In this document: positions 58,023 to 64,000 of the stretch, piece by piece
How positions within the stretch are numbered: the stretch's first letter is position 1
Layout: each line of letters opens with the position of its first letter
NCBI GenBank assembly: GCA_950097015.1
Contig: CATNEN010000005.1
Span: 4,145,501 to 4,209,500 of the forward strand
Direction of reading: 5' to 3'
DNA: 64,000 nucleotides
Origin: Macrostomum hystrix
Taxonomy: Eukaryota > Platyhelminthes > Macrostomidae
Notes under the pieces: generated by a model
The model's database searches: none
What the model was told of the DNA's origin: nothing
Seen by the model: the letters and a program-made list of their open reading frames with translations, nothing else
Translations under genes and position numbers: made by a program

Positions 58023-59393
58023 TCATCCGAAGCGGAAACCAAAACCGCCGCCTCGATGAAAAAAATGTGGCCGGTAGAAAAATCTTGGCGGTGGACGATA
58101 GAATGTCACTGGCCGCGGACGATAGAATGTCACTGGCCGCGGACGATAGAATGTCACTGGCCGCGGACGATGGAATGTCACTGGCCGCGGACGATGGAAT
58201 GTCACTGGCCGCGGACGATGGAATGTCACTGGCCGCGGACGATGGAATGTCACTGGCCGCGGACGATGGAATGTCACTGGCCGCGGACGATAGAATGTCG
58301 GACGATAAAATCTGACTGGCTGCGGTCTGCGGATTATAACTGGAGTTGTTCTAGGCCATCTTGGTCGAGGAATTCTCGGCAGACTTGGTCGAGGAATTCT
58401 TGGCAGACTTGGTCGAGGAATTCTCGGCAGTCTTGGTCGAGGAATTTTTGGCAGTCTTGGTCGAGGAATTCTTGGCAGTCTTGGTCGAGGAATTCTTGGC
58501 AGTCTTGGTCGAGGAATTCTTGGCAGTCTTGGTCGAGGAATTTTTGGCAGTCTTGGTCGAGGAATTCTCGGCAGTCTTGGTCGAGAAATTCTCGGCAGTC
58601 TTGGTCGAGGTAGTCTCGGCCGCCTTGGTCGCAAATGTTTCGGGAGTTTTGATCTAGGTCTTCGTCGGTTAGCGGCCCCGAAGGGTGAGGAGCTCCCTAG
58701 AATTTGTTCAAGGGGGCTGATTCCGAAATCGTCTTGCGGACGATCGTCAGATTGTCCTTGAGTGTCATCGTCTGCATTAGATTCGGGCTCTTGGTCTGGC
58801 TGCTGGTTTGGACGATCTGTACTTTCTTCATTTAATGCGCTAGAGTTCTTTGGAAGTTCAACCTCCGAGTTTTGAACCAATGGGCTAGCGGTTGTGACGC
58901 CTTGTTCTGATTCACGTGCGGCATCTTCTTGAGAATCACTGGAAGTTTCTTGGGTTCCAGTGTCACTGGTGCCAGCATCCTGTTGGTCATTACCGACAGG
59001 CTCTTCAGAGTCGTAGGTTCCTCCTTCAGATCGCCTGCGGTTCCTTCTCACCCATCTGGGCCAACGGAAGCGTCTAGACCAAGGCCAGCGCGTCCTTCTC
59101 CACCGTTGCCAAGCGAGCCCGATGGTAGTTCGACTGGGCCTATCAGTTGGGGCCTCTCCGTCTTCGTTTGCAGACTGCAACCTGTCCACTGCTACGTCGC
59201 TCTGCGCGGCAGTTGTCGAATCACCTAGAACAATTCGGTCGCTATCTCCGGCATTGCGAGCCTCCAGTTGGTCGCTGAAGTCTAAATCGGTCAAGGCTTC
59301 AGATGCTGCAGGTATGGCAAAGACGGGCCGGGCCAAGATGCAGCTTAGAAGGGCACCGAAAATCAGGTAGCAAGTAAAGCTACCTGTTCGCAT
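58023..59393 (-). CDS. secreted Arg/Pro-rich repeat protein 2
   Basis: A single open frame read from the ATG at 59393 gives 456 residues. I prefer this start because residues 1-26 then form a signal peptide (MRTGSFTCYLIFGALLSCIL, cleavage likely after VFA). The minus-strand TATAAAAA at 59495-59502 lies about 100 bases upstream, inside the longer alternative frame. Residues 95-121 are Trp/Arg-rich (WQRWRRTRWPWSRRFRWPRW). Residues about 122-245 are acidic and Gln/Ser/Thr-rich. From about 253 the tail is two 8-residue repeats: PRLPRIPR (about 12 copies), then PRPVTFHR/PRPVTFYR (about 9 copies), ending Phe/Gly-rich. Each repeat is 24 bp in DNA. No known family is recognised. It shares layout, strand, lack of introns and TATA spacing with secreted protein 1. 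Confidence 0.85.
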   Translation of the reverse strand: MRTGSFTCYLIFGALLSCILARPVFAIPAASEALTDLDFSDQLEARNAGDSDRIVLGDSTTAAQSDVAVDRLQSANEDGEAPTDRPSRTTIGLAWQRWRRTRWPWSRRFRWPRWVRRNRRRSEGGTYDSEEPVGNDQQDAGTSDTGTQETSSDSQEDAARESEQGVTTASPLVQNSEVELPKNSSALNEESTDRPNQQPDQEPESNADDDTQGQSDDRPQDDFGISPLEQILGSSSPFGAANRRRPRSKLPKHLRPRRPRLPRPRLPRISRPRLPRIPRPRLPKIPRPRLPRIPRPRLPRIPRPRLPRIPRPRLPKIPRPRLPRIPRPSLPRIPRPSLPRIPRPRWPRTTPVIIRRPQPVRFYRPTFYRPRPVTFHRPRPVTFHRPRPVTFHRPRPVTFHRPRPVTFHRPRPVTFYRPRPVTFYRPRPVTFYRPPPRFFYRPHFFHRGGGFGFRFG

Positions 59394-59494
59394 ATTTGTG
59401 ACGAATTTCAAGAGCGAATGATTTCGAACTCTAGAAGAAAGCAAACTTTCCGTCTGCCAATTCGGCTTGCTTCGGTAGCTGTGCTTTGCACGCA

Positions 59495-59502
59495 TTTTTA
59501 TA
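59495..59502 (-). promoter_or_regulatory. TATA box of secreted gene 2
   Basis: TATAAAAA on the minus strand about 100 bases before the chosen ATG. It argues against the longer alternative N-terminus that begins upstream of it. Confidence 0.5.
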
Positions 59503-60160
59503 GACTTTGGCTTTGCCGCGCTTGTCGAGGTAAATCCAGGAGTTTTACGAGAGTTAAAAAAACTTCCAGAAGGCAATTATTTTTAGCATATATCCGTCCT
59601 CTAAGGCTATATCAAAATGCCTAGCTATTCCCGCCACTGAAACCATAAGTCTATAGCATCAATTCCTTTGTCACTTGTCGTGGGCTAGCATTAACGTTTA
59701 TCTGTACAATTTCAGACAGTGCCATTGTTCACAAGCTAATAAATTGCAAGAGAAGGACCACATGCCCTTGTTAGCCTGCATTGCAATAACAAAGTTTAGT
59801 AGCATCAATTAAATTGTATTTTCTGTCTCGACAGACCCCAAGGTGCAAAATGACAGAAAATCCAGGTTTTGTTTGTACTACTCTGTACTGTATGAGAATT
59901 GCCCTATTATACCGCGATGCGTCTTGCATTAGGTCAACATCAAAGTCAAATGAGTAAGTTTTTTACTTTAAATCTAGGCGTTTTTCACCCAAAAATTGCG
60001 CCTGCTAAGAAATATTTCTTATAAAGAAAGGGCCTTTTGACGCTCAAGCCGTTGAGTGTCGACATGTAGATATTTGTTAATACGCAAAGGAGAGAACAAA
60101 AGAGACAGCGGCTCAGCAGCATCTGACGCTCAGGGACGGTACACCGTCAAGAGCCATCAG
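59503..60160. other. intergenic sequence upstream of secreted gene 2
   Basis: AT-rich. I see no supported gene. Confidence 0.3.
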
Positions 60161-60164
60161 AGCT

Positions 60165-60560
60165 CTAGACGGCAGCCTCTCGGCGTAGTGCACGCTTAGT
60201 GCGTAGCGCAGCAGGGACCGGTAGAGCGTGTCGGTCATCGGCACTGCTTCGGGACAGGAGGATCAGTTTCACGGCATCAACACCGTCGACCAGCAGTTGG
60301 ATCGCGGCACAGAAGCGCGTATAGGCATCGTATAGTGTAGTCTCGAAGACATCGGCGCACACGTAGTCCACAACCACAATAAGGAAGCCAGCGTGTCTCC
60401 TTGAAGGACGCCGGAGCTGATGCTAACTCTTCGGTGGAACGGAATGGAGACGATATTAAAGGTGCGCCTTTGAGGGGCCGCACAGGCAGTCGCATCGCCT
60501 CCAAGACTTCAGTGCCTGTGGAGCAGACTGGTACCGATAGCAGGGGCCAACTCAGGCAGA
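60165..60560 (-). pseudogene. decayed LINE reverse-transcriptase fragment
   Basis: This block is GC-richer than its flanks. On the minus strand one frame reads a GVLQGDTLA-like motif, and after a frame change FLIVVVDYVCADVFETTLYD follows. The first is the usual RT motif before the catalytic region (GVLQGDTLAPxLF), and the second fits the helix after it. At least two frameshifts and no intact YADD box show that it is dead. The family cannot be named from this much. Confidence 0.42.
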
Positions 60561-61998
60561 TTGAGAACCCTTTGTGGCAGTGAGCACATTGTGATAGTAG
60601 TAATCGACTAGCAGGGAAGATTCTTGAGAAGAATACTGTTCATTTTAGAAGGCCGAGTCTAATATTTCAAATACTACTTTTTATGATTCATTATAGAATA
60701 TATTAAGTGCCAGTCAGTCAGCTGAACGGACGAAAATTAATACCATCTCGTAGGGAGCAACAAACAATTGCAATCTTTAGTTGTGCATAAAATTTTAGGG
60801 GCATGTGGGTCCTGATGCATGCACCGTTTTGTGAGCCAGAAATTTTGCCAATTCATACACAATTTCACCTTTGTGCTCTGTACACCTGCCCTATAAACTC
60901 ACACCTTATAAGAGTAAATTAAATGACACACGGGCGGATTATGCTGATGCAGCTTTTTTGCAGGATTGTGATGCTGAAACAAAAAACTAACAATGAAAAC
61001 AGAGATATGCAATCAAGAGATCAGGATTAAGGAATCAACAAATGGGTAATAAAAATGATTACCTAGACAATTTGAAAATCTGAAATAACTAGGAAAGCTG
61101 AAACATTTTTCAATTTATATTTTACTGAAAAGGCGCATGCAAACGTTTAAATCGTAAAAATGATTATAACTTCCGAATCGAAATAAGTTTTCATGCACTA
61201 GATTCCTGAAAGCATTTAAATAATAAGTTTTTGTTTATGAACGATCATCAGCAAAAAATACACGAAAAAAACAGAACAAATTCACATGTAGACGCTAACG
61301 TACAGCTGATACAGAAACGCAGTGCGCAATTAACTGTTTATTGAGAATAAAATACGAACCCGGCAGTTTATTGTGAGTTAACCTATTCTTAATCACTATT
61401 GGCATTCTAAAAAATACGTTCAAGTAAAAACGTGTCTGGAAAAAAATAGAAAAAGTACCAGAGTATGATAAAGAACAAGAGATTCTACTGCAAATACTAG
61501 TGAGCACGAAATTTGAAAATTTAAGACAAGAAAAGAAGCGAAGGCATTTATTTCTTTTTGTGGTATATTTTTCGTTGAGTTTAAAAAATGTTTCTGATTA
61601 AGACGAACCTACGGCTTAGAGATGTCAGAAAAATATGATTACGAGATGTTGAGTTGAAGTGTAACTAAGTTTCTGAAACGAACAAGCTTCTATAAATTTA
61701 GTCATCTTTCTTAGGATTGCCAACTTGAGTAGTAACGATGAGTAACGATGCGATGTTTCTACTGCTGTACTCAGCAACAGCTCAGAATATACTATTATTG
61801 AGTGTGAAAATGACAAAAAACGGTATAATTATTAGAAAATCATGGTTTATTAAATAAAAGAGTGCCTGATGTAGAAAATAAACGTCAGAGAAAAAAAGAA
61901 ATTCGATGGCGAACTTTTTTTAATCTGCTTTTATTAGTAACGCTGTTAGTTGCTTAGCTAGACTGGCGCACCATTTTCTCTTGTCTAAGAATTCTATC
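60561..61998. other. 3' flank of the LAMP-like gene and AT-rich DNA
   Basis: On the minus strand AATAAA can be read at 61930-61935, about 65 bases after the LAMP-like stop, a likely polyadenylation signal. I see no gene in the rest. Confidence 0.4.
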
Positions 61999-62725
61999 TC
62001 AGACACTCTGGTAGCCCTGACCAGCGGCTGATCTGCGCCGGCTGATGAGATAGGCCAGCAGGACAATCACAACCAGGCCAGCTAGTGAAGCGCCAACCAC
62101 AATTGGTACAATGTTATCAACGTGGCCGTGTTTCTGGTCGCATTTCGTCTCACTGCCAGTAAACAAGCTTGTGGAATTATCAACTCGAAAGGCCTGCAGA
62201 CGCAAGTCCGAAGCCGTCAGGACGATGACGAGCTTTTCAGATGTGCCTGGCACAACCGGACCGTCCAGTTTCGCGGACACACTCTGACAAGAGTAATAAC
62301 CCTTGCTAGGAATGTCTGCAACGACGCTGTTGTCATTAACAGCGAACAACTGTTTACCGACGTTTGATGCACCAGGAAATACAGTCGAATCATTCAGATT
62401 GTAGCTTAGTAGAACACCAGTGAGGCCGTACGGTCCGTCGGCTGTGCTGCGGTTTAGTTTAAAGGTGAGTTTCCAGTTTTTGAAAAATGTCACAGTCAGA
62501 TTCTGGCGCGTAGCGTATGACTTGTCATTCTTGCTTCGTCGCTCGTCACCACAAAAGCCGCTAACACTAAAGACCTCAGGCACGTAAATTTTTGACTGGC
62601 TAACTCGACCAGGTCGCATGTAGGGAATGTCGAGCTGTAGACGCGACTGGATGCGTAGGCAAGGCTGATGAGTCACTGTGCTCAAAACTGTTAGATTGAG
62701 GAGATTCGGCTGACTTGGTGGCGCA
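61999..62725 (-). CDS. LAMP-like: LAMP-like lysosomal membrane protein, last exon (partial)
   Basis: The last exon encodes 241 residues plus one base completing a codon from the previous exon. The acceptor AG is at 62726-62727. The lumenal part has four cysteines (QPCLR, GFCGD, YYSCQ, TKCDQ), the usual spacing style of a LAMP domain, and several Asn-X-Ser/Thr sites. It ends with HVDNIVPIVVGASLAGLVVI, a transmembrane helix, RRR, and the tail GYQSV. GY-x-x-hydrophobic is the lysosome-sorting signal of LAMP proteins, and the transmembrane text is very close to vertebrate LAMP1. The protein should sit in the lysosomal or late-endosomal membrane. Earlier exons, including the signal peptide, were not found up to 64000 and may lie further upstream. 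Confidence 0.9.
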
Positions 62726-64000
62726 CTGAAATGTAGAGAATATAGTCCTATAGGAATCTTATATCAATATTAATTACTCGACCTTCTTGTGCGCTGACTT
62801 GGACAATCAATCTAACGCGTTTGCCTCTAACACAAGGATGCCTAAGAGATCCATTAGCGAGGCAACTATAAATTTAGGATATTAGTCTTCAGATATGAGT
62901 ACTAAATGAGTCAACTGGCACAGGAAGTTAATTTAATTTTAATTTAATTAGAGGATCACAACTCATGAATTGAAGCGTTAAGGGACTTTATAAAAAGTTT
63001 AACGGGAGTTACTACACCAACTTTAACCGCATCTCGAAACACTGATTAAGTTATTGTTCGCATTCGCACTGCCATCAAACATCCACATGTTCCTCCCTAG
63101 GTCTTTCTAGATTTTTCTGCAGTTAGCTGTCTCGCTGCTAGCTGTAACGTACATTGCGCGTACGTACGCATACACTTGTCTGCCCTAGTACCGTTAGTAT
63201 TTTCGCTTCAATTTAGTATTTACTAAGCTTAGAGACAATTATTATTGTACAATTCTACAAGGTTTCTCCAGTTCCAGTATACTCACAAACTGGTTAAAAC
63301 TGGACTGAAATACGTTACACAGATTAAGACTCAATCTAGATTACAAAAACTAAATCTAGCAATAATTGCGAACGCTTAAGCGCCTATCAAAATTGTGACA
63401 AATTGGCAATGTTGTTTAAGTAAAATTGTCAGCCTAAATGCATGAATCAGTCATATACACAGAGATAAACGGAGCAACTATTGCTAATTGATGCGTTCAG
63501 TGCTAGCCAGTTCAAAACACACAAAACACGAAACATTTGCAGAATTTATTAATACATTTAACAAAACCCAATATCCTTATGAATAGGACCAGAAAATACC
63601 AAGCTATCTAGATCTTCTAGATCTACACTTAATGACAAACTGTTTTGACAGTCAACGCAATACCCAAGTCAGCCCGAGATATGGAAAGCTAGTTCAGCTA
63701 CCTACACGGTGTGATTCCCTCTCTAGGGCTGCGTACATCGCTTGCACAGTTTGGCTGTGTGCCCCTCTTACCCAACCATGTATATTATCATACAGTAGCA
63801 AACCTTTAACAAGTTGCTAGCAAATCTGCTTACTAAAAAATCTTTCTGGCTTTGAATTTGTAATATGCCGAAGTTTGCCAAGAATGCTGCGCATTTCCGG
63901 CAAATAATTTATCTCTAGACTGATTCGCAAACTACCCGACTCTCAGACCATCGGATAGAATAAATTTGCATCCTTGGCGAGCGAATACAAAATTCTATAA
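62726..64000. other. intron or upstream flank of the LAMP-like gene
   Basis: AT-rich sequence without recognisable exons, arrays or elements. It should include the start of the intron preceding the last LAMP-like exon. Confidence 0.3.

Noticed and set aside
58056-58657. Plus-strand repeat frames opposite secreted protein 2
   Set aside because: They are antisense shadows of the 24-bp PRPVTFHR and PRLPRIPR coding repeats.
58023-59576. Longer N-terminus for secreted protein 2
   Set aside because: The upstream start would put a TATA box inside the coding region and bury the signal peptide internally.
62036-62050. Second hammerhead-like CTGATGAG
   Set aside because: No stem II followed by GAAA lies downstream, and the site is inside the LAMP-like transmembrane coding region.

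Overview
This window looks like animal nuclear DNA. Genes are split by GT-AG introns of very different lengths. The products are animal families: a calcyphosine-like EF-hand protein, an Nck-associated protein 5-like coiled-coil protein, an NK2-class homeobox factor, a NOL4-like nuclear protein, two caspases, and a LAMP-type lysosomal membrane protein. A tRNA-like retroelement carrying a hammerhead ribozyme core resembles the Schistosoma Sm-alpha type, so a flatworm or another lophotrochozoan is a reasonable guess. The sequence alone does not settle the taxon.

Layout, left to right. All nine genes I can support lie on the minus strand. 0.6-3.4 kb: calcyphosine-like gene, 3 exons, 208 aa. 6.2-15.3 kb: NCKAP5-like gene, 5 exons. 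20.9-27.1 kb: NK2-class homeobox gene, 3 exons, 315 aa, with an intron after homeodomain residue 44. 34.1-38.9 kb: NOL4-like gene, 5 coding exons, 561 aa. 43.0-45.6 kb and 47.3-51.8 kb: two tandem genes that join N-terminal ankyrin repeats to a C-terminal caspase domain (536 and 490 aa). 52.7-54.5 kb and 58.0-59.4 kb: two intronless secreted proteins of matching layout (signal peptide, Trp/Arg-rich patch, acidic Gln/Ser-rich middle, long Arg-rich repeat tail). 62.0-62.7 kb: last exon of a LAMP-like gene that continues upstream.

Roughly a third of the window is tandem repeat, in more than twenty arrays with units of about 8-43 bp. Most introns longer than about 0.9 kb hold at least one array. 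Several arrays belong to the same sequence family at separate loci, sometimes inverted. Two inverted arrays flank the polyglutamine exon of the NCKAP5-like gene. SINE-like elements with tRNA-like heads are scattered between 42 and 58 kb. A hAT-like terminus and a decayed reverse-transcriptase fragment are also present.

The genes do not form one obvious pathway. The parts that look jointly meaningful are the ankyrin-caspase tandem pair and the secreted Arg-rich pair just upstream of it. Splice joins were chosen because acceptor, donor, reading phase and protein homology all agreed. No transcript data were available.
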